Source of the DNA: JADJLQ01 sp044227925
GTDB lineage: Bacteria > Bacteroidota > Bacteroidia > Chitinophagales > Saprospiraceae
Reading direction: 5' to 3'
Assembly: GCA_044227925.1 (NCBI GenBank)
Contig: JBGAVW010000019.1
Span: forward strand, 1 to 64,000
DNA: 64,000 bases
Position 1 is the stretch's first letter; each line of letters starts with the position of its first letter. The notes beneath the pieces were generated by a model. The model did no database searches and had not been told where the DNA came from. It saw only the letters and a list, made by a program, of their open reading frames with translations. Positions 42,573 to 50,992 of the stretch are shown piece after piece. The position numbers and the translations under genes are program-made.

Positions 42573-44456
42573 ATGAATAAATACGAACCACATAAGACTA
42601 ATGCATCTCTATCAGAAGTATTTAAATCGGTAGATACTACTAAAAAACCATTAGGTAAGAGATTGCTTGCATACATAGGCCCGGCCTACCTGGTGAGTGT
42701 AGGATATATGGATCCCGGCAATTGGGCTACCGATCTGGCAGGCGGAAGCCAATTTGGTTATAAATTGATATGGGTATTGTTGATGTCCAATCTCATCGCA
42801 CAATTATTGCAGAATTTTTGTGTACGATTGGGTATAGTCCGAAACAGGGATTTGGCACAAGCAAGCAGAGAAATATATCCTAAGTATGTAAACATATTTC
42901 TTTATTTTCTGGCAGAAATAGCAATAGCGGCAACAGATCTTGCAGAAGTATTGGGAATGGCCATTGGCCTCAATCTGTTGCTCGGCCTGCCCCTATTTTG
43001 GGGAGTAGCCATCACTGTATTGGATACTTTCCTCTTGTTGTTTTTAATGAACCTGGGCATCAGAAAAATAGAAGCCTTTATCATGGCATTGGTAGCGGTG
43101 ATCGGAATCGCTTTTTTTATTGAATTGTTTATAGCCCAACCTTCGATAGCAGAGATTGCAACAGGATTCATCCCGTCCATTCCCAATGATGCAGCATTGT
43201 ACATTGCTATTGGAATCATTGGCGCTACTGTGATGCCACATAATCTTTACTTGCATTCATCATTAGTACAGACCAGGAAGTTTGAAAATACACCCACTGA
43301 GATACGTAAAGCATTAAAATTTAATTTTATAGATACCACTATTGCTCTTAACCTGGCTTTCTTCGTCAATGCCGCGATATTGATTTTGGCGGCGGCTACA
43401 TTTTACAAAAACGGAATGTATGAAGTAGCTGAAATCAAAGATGCACATGAATTATTAGCCCCTGTATTGGGAAGTCAACTGGCTCCGATATTATTTGCTG
43501 TGGCCTTGATCGCATCCGGTCAGAGCAGTACCATTACCGGCACACTTGCAGGTCAGATCGTAATGGAAGGATATCTCAATCTCCGCATCGCCCCCTGGCT
43601 AAGGAGAATTATCACCCGCCTGATTGCTATAATCCCAGCCTTGATCACAATTAAAATAATGGGAGAAAGTGCAACCGGCAAAATGCTGGTCCTAAGCCAG
43701 GTGATCCTTAGCTTGCAACTGGGTTTTGCAATTATACCATTGATCCATTTTGTAAGTGATAAAATAAAAATGAAAGAATTCGTGATTGCAAAATACGTGC
43801 AGGTATTGGCATGGATCTCCGCAATGATTATAGTGGGTTTAAATATAAAATTGGTTTACGGTACTCTTTCGGATTGGTTTGTATCGGGCATGAATCCTTT
43901 TAAATGGATTGTGCTGATTTTCGCCTTATTTGCTTTATTTGTCTTGTTATACATTACCTTCAGACCTTTATTTGGGTCCAATATCGAAGAGACCAAAGAT
44001 CCTGTGCCTCATCTTGCATACCAACAGATAAAGGAATTCCAGCCACAACAGTATAAAAGAATAGCCATCGCGGTAGATTATAGTGATACGGATATAAAGA
44101 CGATTCAGCACAGCTTGTCCCAAGGAGGTAAGGAAGCAGTATACCATCTAATACATGTCGTCGAAACAGCCGGTGCCTTTGTATTTGGCAAAGAAGTAGA
44201 TGATTTTGAAACTCAATCTGACAAAGTATATATTGAAAATTATATCAACGAACTGAAAATTCTTGGTTACACTGCCAGCTACTCAATAGGATTCGGTAAC
44301 CCCGTGAAAGGAATTGTAGAGAAGACTAAGGAATTTAAAGCAGACCTTTTAGTGATGGGAGCACATGGTCACCAGGGATTAAAAGATTTTATATTAGGTA
44401 CCAGTATCAACGCAGTACGGCATAAGTTAGATATTCCGGTTCTGGTTGTAAAATAA
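42573..44456 (+). CDS. mntH: Nramp Mn/Fe transporter fused to a universal stress domain
   Basis: The 627-residue protein has an Nramp part (residues 1-470) with both metal-site motifs intact: SVGYMDPGNWATDLAGGS (Asp47, Asn50) and ATVMPHNLYLHSS (Met221, His223). After a linker comes a universal stress protein domain (~495-627: KRIAIAVDYSDTD; LLVMGAHGHQGLKDFILGTSINAVRH; PVLVVK). Nramp proteins import Mn2+ or Fe2+ with protons; the Usp domain may bind ATP or sense energy state. It is in one operon with the DtxR-type repressor. Fusion adds about 150 residues to the usual length of about 450. Confidence 0.94.
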   Translation: MNKYEPHKTNASLSEVFKSVDTTKKPLGKRLLAYIGPAYLVSVGYMDPGNWATDLAGGSQFGYKLIWVLLMSNLIAQLLQNFCVRLGIVRNRDLAQASREIYPKYVNIFLYFLAEIAIAATDLAEVLGMAIGLNLLLGLPLFWGVAITVLDTFLLLFLMNLGIRKIEAFIMALVAVIGIAFFIELFIAQPSIAEIATGFIPSIPNDAALYIAIGIIGATVMPHNLYLHSSLVQTRKFENTPTEIRKALKFNFIDTTIALNLAFFVNAAILILAAATFYKNGMYEVAEIKDAHELLAPVLGSQLAPILFAVALIASGQSSTITGTLAGQIVMEGYLNLRIAPWLRRIITRLIAIIPALITIKIMGESATGKMLVLSQVILSLQLGFAIIPLIHFVSDKIKMKEFVIAKYVQVLAWISAMIIVGLNIKLVYGTLSDWFVSGMNPFKWIVLIFALFALFVLLYITFRPLFGSNIEETKDPVPHLAYQQIKEFQPQQYKRIAIAVDYSDTDIKTIQHSLSQGGKEAVYHLIHVVETAGAFVFGKEVDDFETQSDKVYIENYINELKILGYTASYSIGFGNPVKGIVEKTKEFKADLLVMGAHGHQGLKDFILGTSINAVRHKLDIPVLVVK

Positions 44457-44495
44457 TTAGGCAGATGGCTTAGGCGATTTTATTGAAGCCGGCAT

Positions 44496-46136
44496 TTAAA
44501 GCCTGGTCTTCAAACCAACTTCCAGTGACAAAGATTTGAACTGATCAAAATTATCACCAAACTTTTTGTTTAATATACGTTGGCTGTAGATCAGTTGACT
44601 TGAAAGATCTACTCTGTTGTTTAATCTCCATTCCAAACCGACTGACCCTTGAGCATACACCATTACTTTAGAGTTATCAAGTTTGATAAATTCACGTTTA
44701 ACGGTGCTTGTAAAGTACCTTTCCTCAGCAGCTCTGGCACTGGGTGAGGTTATGCTTCTGGTAGATTGTTCCTTAGTGGCAATATCGTAAAATGATTTGG
44801 CAATAAAATTGGTGTTCAATCCAACCTGAGCAAATGTCCTCATGCGAGTGTTTGCTTTAGAAAGGTATCGGACAGCTATGGGTAACTCTACAATATCGTA
44901 TTCAATATTTTTGAAATACGCTCTGAATTCTTTACTTCCATTATATTCCCGATTGGGAGAATATGATTTATTGGAATATCCGGCCCCAAACTCAAATCCA
45001 AGCCTGTTTTTGGAATACAGCGCTTTGAACCCACTTCCATAGCCGGTTGATTTAGCAGTATAAGCAGGTAATGTATTGAGCTTTCCTAACACTCCGCCTA
45101 TTTTTGATTCAGGAAAATAAATTTCATTATAGTCAAAATGAGTATAGGCTCCTAATTTCCACTCACCCACAACTACTGCTTTTTTTAACTTCCTGATATT
45201 GAAAGATCTATTAGGTACATAAACTTCACTCATGTCATTGCTGACCTCTGCCGGCTTGTTTTGCATTAGTAAAGATCTGGTATAGGCTTGGGAGACTGAA
45301 GCAATAGCCTGGTCCAGATTCAGGATATTTGATGATTCTTTCTTCAGTGGTAGAATATCATTTTCCAATATGGATATGGCCTGGTTAATAGGATCAGCCT
45401 TTTTATTTGATTCTATCAGCTCATTGGTATCAGAATCCGGATTATTTTGAAGACCTGCAACCAATAGTTGGTGGAGGTATTTTGTATTCTCACTAAAATT
45501 TTCACCCGCTTCAGCTATTATATTGGAAAGCCTGCTTTTCTTTTTAGCGTTTTTTGATGGTGATTGAAGCTGAGCGATATTGTTTTTTTCAATTAATGCA
45601 GGAGATATGGATGGCAGTATTTCCAGGTTTTGCTCCAGTATATTTTCAGCAATATTTTCTTTTTCGTCGAGAGGGAGTTTGAGCTTGCCGGTCTCGCCCA
45701 ATCGCACTAGAGAAAGAATCAGAAAAATAAATACACAAGCCTCTATAAATTTTGCTCTGTAATAATGGCTCAGGTATTTCTCTTCCTGCTCTATCCGGGC
45801 AGCCAACTTAGGCCAGGATCCATTGTCGTATTTTCGGGTAACGCTTTTGAGTGAATTTGAAATTTCTCTGTCAAATTTTCTTTGAAGCAAAATCGGGTCT
45901 TCCTCTTTTTTATCCATTTTATCGACCAGTGTATCCCAGGTATTGGCATCGTAATCAATCTTAAAATTATTCAATGCATCTTTTACCAACAGATCCGTGG
46001 ACTTGTCATCAAAGATTTCCTCTTCTCCTTTTTGAAGGGCAGCTAAAGTAAAAAGATCCCAGGCCCTGGCATCAGGTACTTCAGCTATATTATTCAGCTT
46101 GGATTTGATTATATCGTCAAATTCTTTACTCTCCAT
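44496..46136 (-). CDS. Sigma-linked transmembrane protein: triple N-terminal repeat, barrel-like C-terminus
   Basis: The 546-residue protein has no signal peptide. Residues ~6-120 are three repeats of exactly 41 residues: Leu14/Leu55/Leu96 and Trp26/Trp67/Trp108 line up, with D---W--L as the core. One membrane helix follows (FIEACVFIFLILSLV, ~130-145), then a long low-complexity stretch, and from ~315 a beta-rich end (GEWKLGAYTHFDYNEIYF; GFEFGAGYSNKSYSPN; KVMVYAQGSVGLEWRLNNRV; SLEVGLKTRL) like an outer-membrane barrel of the PorT type. It overlaps the upstream ECF sigma gene by 11 bases, so the N-terminal repeats are the likely anti-sigma part (inference). Confidence 0.72.
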   Translation of the reverse strand: MESKEFDDIIKSKLNNIAEVPDARAWDLFTLAALQKGEEEIFDDKSTDLLVKDALNNFKIDYDANTWDTLVDKMDKKEEDPILLQRKFDREISNSLKSVTRKYDNGSWPKLAARIEQEEKYLSHYYRAKFIEACVFIFLILSLVRLGETGKLKLPLDEKENIAENILEQNLEILPSISPALIEKNNIAQLQSPSKNAKKKSRLSNIIAEAGENFSENTKYLHQLLVAGLQNNPDSDTNELIESNKKADPINQAISILENDILPLKKESSNILNLDQAIASVSQAYTRSLLMQNKPAEVSNDMSEVYVPNRSFNIRKLKKAVVVGEWKLGAYTHFDYNEIYFPESKIGGVLGKLNTLPAYTAKSTGYGSGFKALYSKNRLGFEFGAGYSNKSYSPNREYNGSKEFRAYFKNIEYDIVELPIAVRYLSKANTRMRTFAQVGLNTNFIAKSFYDIATKEQSTRSITSPSARAAEERYFTSTVKREFIKLDNSKVMVYAQGSVGLEWRLNNRVDLSSQLIYSQRILNKKFGDNFDQFKSLSLEVGLKTRL

Positions 46137-46689
46137 GTCCAGTAGTCCCTTTTCCTAATAATATGTCTTTTAATTTAATTCTGGCTTTCACCAGGTTTGA
46201 CCTTGAGGTGCTTTCGGTGATGCCGAGCTGTTCTGCAATTTCTTTATGTGAAAAGCCCTCCAATACATACAAGTTAAAAACAGACCTGTATGCGAAAGTC
46301 AATTTTTGTACCGCTTTTAAAATTTCCGTTTCTCCACATTTGCTTACAGCATCCACCTCCTCGGAACTCACGGCAAATGCTTTGTCTATATTTTCAGTTC
46401 TACGCCTGGTTTCTTTTCGATAATAGTCAATGGAGGTGTTTACCATAATACGCCGTATCCATGCAACTATGGAAGTGCCGGGTTGATATTTATCAATATG
46501 TTTAAAAACCTTGATGAATCCTTCATGGAGGATATCCATAGCATCTTCGTCGGTATTAGCATATCGTAAACATAGCGTCATCATCATGCTAAAATGATCT
46601 TCGTACAATTTCTTTTGTGCCCAACGTTCATTTCGTACGCAGGCAGCAATAAAATCGTCTTCTGATTGTAAAGGAATTAGTATATCCAT
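46126..46689 (-). CDS. ECF RNA polymerase sigma factor
   Basis: ATG 46687-46689 gives a 187-residue sigma factor starting MDILIPLQSEDDFIAACV; the frame is open 18 codons further upstream but that extension is unlike the family. Region 2 is ERWAQKKLYEDHFSMMMTLCLRYANTDEDAMDILHEGFIKVF; region 4 is LTFAYRSVFNLYVLEGFSHKEIAEQLGITESTSRSNLVKAR, a helix-turn-helix for the -35 region. The gene overlaps the next one by 11 bases (translational coupling), typical of sigma/anti-sigma pairs. Target promoters are unknown. Confidence 0.92.
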   Translation of the reverse strand: MDILIPLQSEDDFIAACVRNERWAQKKLYEDHFSMMMTLCLRYANTDEDAMDILHEGFIKVFKHIDKYQPGTSIVAWIRRIMVNTSIDYYRKETRRRTENIDKAFAVSSEEVDAVSKCGETEILKAVQKLTFAYRSVFNLYVLEGFSHKEIAEQLGITESTSRSNLVKARIKLKDILLGKGTTGHGE

Positions 46690-47010
46690 GACCCTTGGAT
46701 TTTGAGAGACCCAAGTTACCATAAAACGATCAATGCCTGGCACTTGCTGCTCGATTTTTCAATAATTTTAACCTTTGACAAATATTTGTGATATTTTTAT
46801 CTAAATAGCAATATTTATAAAAAGTAAAATAAAAGAATAAAAAATTAGAATCTAATCTTGGATCTGAACCTGAATTCCATTACATCCACTTTTAGACCTG
46901 GAGATGGGTATTATCAACTTCATTCAGCTTGCCAAACTAACACTCTTTATTTTTTACCCCTCGGGGTAGGAAATCATCCATTTGCAAAGAATACATTTGA
47001 AATAAAAAAA
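46690..47010. other. Intergenic region with two short palindromes
   Basis: This 321-base stretch between the divergent sigma factor and EGF-like lipoprotein genes has no credible gene. It holds ACAAATATTTGT at 46778-46789, a 12-base palindrome about 90 bases before the sigma start, and TACCCCTCGGGGTA at 46955-46968, a G+C-rich hairpin in otherwise A+T-rich DNA 42 bases before the lipoprotein start. Either could be an operator; neither matches a site I know. Confidence 0.5.
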
Positions 47011-47601
47011 ATGAAAAACGTATTCTTATTCTCCTTCTTTATTATAGGTCTGTTTAGCATCCTTTCCTGCTCTAAAAAAGATAAATGTGAAGATGTGGTA
47101 TGCCAGAATGCAGGTATATGCGAAGATGGCAATTGCAAATGCCCTGCCGGATACGAAGGCGATAGGTGTCAAAACGAATCATTACCTAAGGCAATAAAAA
47201 TTTCCTCCATCAAAGTGTTAAAATTTCCTGCAACAAAAACGGATGGCAGCAAATGGGATGCGGATGGAACGAATCCCGATATATTTCCGGTAATCTATAC
47301 GATGAAACCAGATGGTAAAACTGTAGATCAGGTGTACTGGAATAGCAGTACCTTTTTAATAAATGCAAAAACAGATGGGCAACCCGATTTTTCTATCATA
47401 TTGCCCGAACTCCAATTTAACACTATTGATAAACCACATGCTATCTTCTTATTTGACAAAGACGATTCCAGCCAGGAAGTGATGGGATCAGGTATTACAT
47501 TTAATTTAAAAGAATTTATAAAAGGGAGACCAGCCACGATAAAATTAGAGTGCCAAAACTGTGTATTTGGGTTTGAATTAAAGGTCAATTATGAATTTTA
47601 G
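47011..47601 (+). CDS. EGF-like domain lipoprotein
   Basis: ATG 47011 gives a 196-residue lipoprotein with signal KNVFLFSFFIIGLFSILSC. The frame is open from 46858, but that part does not look like a leader. Next comes an EGF-like module of six cysteines (CEDVVCQNAGICEDGNCKC and the following CPAGYEGDRC). The remaining ~140 residues are beta-rich (IKISSIKVLKFPATKTDGSKW; GRPATIKLECQNCVFGFELKVNYEF) and unknown to me. It should sit on the outer membrane. Location beside the divergent sigma/anti-sigma pair makes it a possible regulon member. Confidence 0.78.
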   Translation: MKNVFLFSFFIIGLFSILSCSKKDKCEDVVCQNAGICEDGNCKCPAGYEGDRCQNESLPKAIKISSIKVLKFPATKTDGSKWDADGTNPDIFPVIYTMKPDGKTVDQVYWNSSTFLINAKTDGQPDFSIILPELQFNTIDKPHAIFLFDKDDSSQEVMGSGITFNLKEFIKGRPATIKLECQNCVFGFELKVNYEF

Positions 47602-47695
47602 CCTGTAAAACACATCATCATTTTAATTCTATTGATGAATTAAACATAGGTTTTTGAATGGCTTAAGCGGTATCCAAAACTATTCTTCTCTCAGA

Positions 47696-47728
47696 TTGCC
47701 TCTACCTCAAATGTATTTTGTATTTTTG
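47696..47728 (+). promoter_or_regulatory. Promoter of the universal stress gene
   Basis: TTG at 47696-47698 and TATTTTTG at 47721-47728 fit -33 and -7 elements with good spacing. Transcription from about 47733 excludes the in-frame TTG at 47718 as a start and supports GTG 47754. Confidence 0.6.
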
Positions 47729-47753
47729 GAAAGATCTAAAATCAAATACATCT

Positions 47754-48551
47754 GTGAAAAAAATATTAGTAGCCATAGACTTCAGTCCAAGTACAAAGCA
47801 AACGATGGATTTTGCCATGATCATAGCTGAACAATTAAACAGCAGGTTATTGGTAATCAATGTGATAGATTTTATGGAAAAGACAGTGGGCCTAAAGTCT
47901 GTAAACAAAGTATTGCATGAAGATGCCACCCTTCGGTTAGAAAAATTCCTTACACCCTACAAGAAAAAAACGGAGATTAAGATTTTATCCAAAATAGTAA
48001 AGGGTGATGCCTATACCGTAATTTCAAGACAAGCTCAAATAAACGCGGTAGATATGATTATCCTTGGGGCACAAGGTGAAGATAATGAAGACCGGTATTT
48101 TTTAGGTAAAGTAGCCGGTAGTTTAATAAAATTTACAAATATACCGGTGATCGCTGTACCAAAAAAATACCAGCCAAGAGACACAAAATCAATCTTATTT
48201 ATGTTTAGGAGACTAAATAAAAGTCTCTTTGAGATCATAAATCCACTATTGGAAATTTCAAAATCAGGAAAAGTAAAAGTACATGCTGTGCATCTTACCG
48301 GTGCCCAAACCGGGCACGTTGCCTACTCACCTGAGCTGATATTCCAGGGTATAGACTACGACTATGAAGATTTGAATAAGGACAGTTTTACGGATGGAAT
48401 CAATCATAAACTCACTGAAATTAATGTAGATATGATCTGCGTAATCAAGCGTAAGCGCGGGATATTGGAATATATATTTGAGGCAAGCCCTACATCAAAG
48501 GATATCATTGATAGTCCGGTACCAGTGTTGTTTTTGAACGATGATGAGTAA
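47754..48551 (+). CDS. Tandem universal stress protein
   Basis: GTG 47754 gives a 265-residue protein starting VKKILVAIDFSPSTKQT, the normal first strand and loop of a Usp domain. The first domain (to ~140) has MIILGAQGEDNEDRYFLGKVAGSLIKFTNIPVIAVP, close to the ATP-binding G-x2-G-x9-G-S/T pattern. The second (~147-265: KSILFMFRRLN; NVDMICVIKRKRGILEY; DSPVPVLFLND) is degenerate in that motif. Usp proteins accumulate under starvation or redox stress. It is not co-transcribed with its neighbours. Confidence 0.85.
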   Translation: MKKILVAIDFSPSTKQTMDFAMIIAEQLNSRLLVINVIDFMEKTVGLKSVNKVLHEDATLRLEKFLTPYKKKTEIKILSKIVKGDAYTVISRQAQINAVDMIILGAQGEDNEDRYFLGKVAGSLIKFTNIPVIAVPKKYQPRDTKSILFMFRRLNKSLFEIINPLLEISKSGKVKVHAVHLTGAQTGHVAYSPELIFQGIDYDYEDLNKDSFTDGINHKLTEINVDMICVIKRKRGILEYIFEASPTSKDIIDSPVPVLFLNDDE

Positions 48552-48672
48552 ATAAAAAGGAATGCATATCGCTCCGACAATTTTACTTCAAATACTATGA
48601 ATTAGTTGCTGAGTTTACCCTTGGCTTATACATGAAAATGAATAAACAATAAAGCCGTGGTCGAATCATCCT

Positions 48673-49545
48673 TTACATCAATTTCAATTTCTTTATCCTG
48701 CCATAATTTTCTTTCATAGCCTCCAAAGAATTGGTCCTATATGCCTCTTGCTCTACCAGGTAATAAGGTACTGCTCCGCCCTCTTTAATTATTCTATTAA
48801 AATCAATGGTACCGTCGCCGATCTCTATGCTTTCACGCTTTTCAGTGCTGGCCATGTCTTTAATATGATACAATGAAAATCTACCCGGATATTTTTTGAT
48901 AAAACTTACCGGATCTACATTTGCAAAAGCCACCCAATATAAATCAAGTTCGATGGTCACCAACTTAGGATCTGTCTCTTTCATAAAGATCTCCATCATA
49001 TTAGTATCACCAATGGGGTCAAACTCAAATGCATGATTGTGATATCCAAATTTCAATCCTCGTTTCTGTGCTTCCATGCCCAGTTTGTTAAACAAGTCTG
49101 CTATGCGCATGGCATTGTCTTTGTCATTTCTAAACGCAGGGGCTAAAAATGGAAAGACATGATAAGTCTGACCTAAGAATACAGCATCATCCAATGATTT
49201 GAGATAGTCAGCCGGTATTTCTTTATTTTTAAAATAATCTCCCAGGTTAGCTGCTACATGGCTGCTGGGTATTTTGAGACCGAGATCTTTTGTAAGTTTT
49301 TTAAAATCTGCAACAGGCATGCCGTACACTTTACCGCCATTATAGCCTGCCAACTCTATATTTTTATACCCGGCTGCTGCAATTGCTTTTATTCCTCCCA
49401 TTGCATCTTTAGACATGATATCACGAATAGTATATATCTGTATGCCTATATTTTTCTTCTTCTTAGCATCCAGATCCAGATTATTTACTAATGGTATGGA
49501 TGCTGCCAGGCTTAGCCCGTTTTTCACAAAACTTCTTCTATTCAT
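48673..49545 (-). CDS. Sugar phosphate isomerase/epimerase-like TIM barrel, exported
   Basis: The 290-residue protein opens with a twin-arginine-like leader (NRRSFVKNGLSLAASIPLV) and has the xylose-isomerase-like TIM barrel: KNIGIQIYTIRDIMSKDAMG, AAGYKNIELAGYNGG, KFGYHNHAFEFDP (His metal ligand), TIELDLYWVAFANVDPVSFI and YHIKDMAS, EIGDGTIDFNRII. Such exported members are common near Gfo/Idh genes in this phylum and probably act on free sugars or polyols. This one is isolated. It resembles in fold, but not in leader type, the lipoprotein at 906. Confidence 0.85.
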   Translation of the reverse strand: MNRRSFVKNGLSLAASIPLVNNLDLDAKKKKNIGIQIYTIRDIMSKDAMGGIKAIAAAGYKNIELAGYNGGKVYGMPVADFKKLTKDLGLKIPSSHVAANLGDYFKNKEIPADYLKSLDDAVFLGQTYHVFPFLAPAFRNDKDNAMRIADLFNKLGMEAQKRGLKFGYHNHAFEFDPIGDTNMMEIFMKETDPKLVTIELDLYWVAFANVDPVSFIKKYPGRFSLYHIKDMASTEKRESIEIGDGTIDFNRIIKEGGAVPYYLVEQEAYRTNSLEAMKENYGRIKKLKLM

Positions 49546-49712
49546 ATTATTTTATTTTTTCTGAGGATCGAAAATAGCAGATTTTAGTATTAATTCTATA
49601 CTAATTTATCCGATTATATACTTATACGATGGTATTGAGTAAATAAAGAGCAATTTGTGATCATTAACTTATTTGTAAGTTTGGCTTGACTTTCTAAAAT
49701 ACTTTTAAGGGG

Positions 49713-50276
49713 TTAATCCATTTTTAAGGGGGGCCCTACTACCTGCATGTCATTCTCAGCAAAAATTTTTGCTATTTCTTCCTTACTTGGTTCATGATCT
49801 AATGCAGCCATTCTAACAAAGAAATTTTCGAGTTTGCCGGCAGGCTGCATTATTACATTCATTTTTCCTTTATCAGACAGTTGTGTCCAGGCATGAGGAA
49901 TTTGTCTTGGCAAAAATATACTGTCACCGGTGGTCATATCGTATTTGTCTTCACCTACCTGGAATTTATATTTGCCTTCAATAATATAAAATATTTCGTC
50001 CTGAGAATGGTGAATGTGCAAAGGTGTGCCTTTGCCTTGGGAAAGAGAAGTTTGCTCAAAAATGGCCAGCTCACCATTCGTGTCGCTTCCTGAAATTTTC
50101 ACATCCACCATATTGGAGTTTACCCCCTTCAACTTAATGTGTCCGTGAATTCTTCCTTCGCCCGCTGCTATTTTAAAACCATTTTGTTTTGTCCATTTCC
50201 ACGGTAATTTCGCAAATGCGAAAATCGGAGCCGACAGTACAGCAAGAATAGAGGTAATAAATTTGTTTCTTTTCAT
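49713..50276 (-). CDS. Cupin domain protein with leader
   Basis: The 187-residue protein has an N-terminal signal-like stretch (KFITSILAVLSAPIFAFA) and a single cupin barrel: TPLHIHHSQDEIFYIIEGKYKFQVG (first cupin motif with two His, one Gln/Asp and Glu ligands) and MTTGDSIFLPRQIPHAWTQ (second motif with a His). It could be a dioxygenase, isomerase or sugar-binding protein. The C-terminal part (PSKEEIAKIFAENDMQVVGPPL) is typical of quercetinase-like cupins in Bacteroidota. No operon partner. Confidence 0.82.
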   Translation of the reverse strand: MKRNKFITSILAVLSAPIFAFAKLPWKWTKQNGFKIAAGEGRIHGHIKLKGVNSNMVDVKISGSDTNGELAIFEQTSLSQGKGTPLHIHHSQDEIFYIIEGKYKFQVGEDKYDMTTGDSIFLPRQIPHAWTQLSDKGKMNVIMQPAGKLENFFVRMAALDHEPSKEEIAKIFAENDMQVVGPPLKMD

Positions 50277-50364
50277 GACTTTGACTAATTAAAAAACTTG
50301 CAATAAATATATCATATCGTGGCTCTTGCCATTCGGGCTAATGGATGTTTCAGTCTATTGTTTA

Positions 50365-50808
50365 TTACTTATTAAGTATATAAATGTAATCATTAAATGT
50401 TTCTCCGGATTTTATTCCACCTGTTCTGCTGAATAAAGCTTGTCCTGCCACATTCTCAATTGCTGTGCCTAACCATAGTTCCCTTACTTTATCTGCTTTT
50501 AATCTTTGCAACAAAGTTTCCATTAGAAGACGCCCTGCTCCAATTCTCCGGTGGGTATGTAATACTTCGATGTCGTACAAATAAGCTAAATAATCAGAAT
50601 CAAACAAAGAGGGAAACCTGTAAGCAAGTGCATAACCGATAATAGTATCCTCTTGTTTTACTGCAAAAAGATATGTTCTGTCATCTGAAAGCAGATTTGT
50701 AACATGATCCGTAGAATGAGCCCCGACTGGATCAGTATTGATTTTTTCCAGAATGAGGAAAACTGTTTTTAAATCATTCTTTTCAACTTTATATGCTTTT
50801 AGGTTCAT
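50365..50808 (-). CDS. GNAT acetyltransferase, AAC(3)-I-like in pattern
   Basis: The 147-residue GNAT has YLAYLYDIEVLHTHRRIGAGRLLMETL (residues ~73-99) as the acetyl-CoA site. The order LLSDDRTYLFAV, IIGYALAYRFPSL, then Y-x-Y/L-DIEV, is reminiscent of aminoglycoside 3-N-acetyltransferases of type I. That likeness is weak and by eye only, so I call it only a GNAT. It lies downstream of the VOC gene at 50993 with a 184-base gap that contains the coding-like stretch described separately. Confidence 0.82.
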   Translation of the reverse strand: MNLKAYKVEKNDLKTVFLILEKINTDPVGAHSTDHVTNLLSDDRTYLFAVKQEDTIIGYALAYRFPSLFDSDYLAYLYDIEVLHTHRRIGAGRLLMETLLQRLKADKVRELWLGTAIENVAGQALFSRTGGIKSGETFNDYIYILNK

Positions 50809-50992
50809 ATAATAGTTTATTTAAATTTATTAAGCATTTATCGATATTGGGAATTTGGCCGCTAAAATCAGAAAAACAATCCAGGTAGGATTGGCTACAA
50901 AAATAGGTTATGCTTTTCCAGTTATCTTTCTGGTCTGCTCCATCTGGAAATGTTTCAAGATAGGTATTCAGATGTTCGGGAAGTAAAGTATA
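50785..50992 (-). pseudogene. Coding-like stretch continuing in frame after the VOC stop
   Basis: After the TAG of the VOC gene (50993-50995) the same frame stays open for about 68 codons, with protein-like content (LLPEHLNTYLETFPDG; NWKSITYFCSQSYLDCFSDF), to a TAA at about 50785 inside the GNAT start. There is no start codon, so as it stands it cannot be translated alone. It looks like the 3' remainder of a gene whose 5' part is lost, or the second half of a longer protein cut by the TAG. I do not recognise the sequence. Confidence 0.4.

Noticed and set aside
47718..47753. TTG start for the tandem universal stress protein
   Set aside because: A good -7 promoter element covers 47721-47728, so the TTG would not be in the message; GTG 47754 matches the family start.
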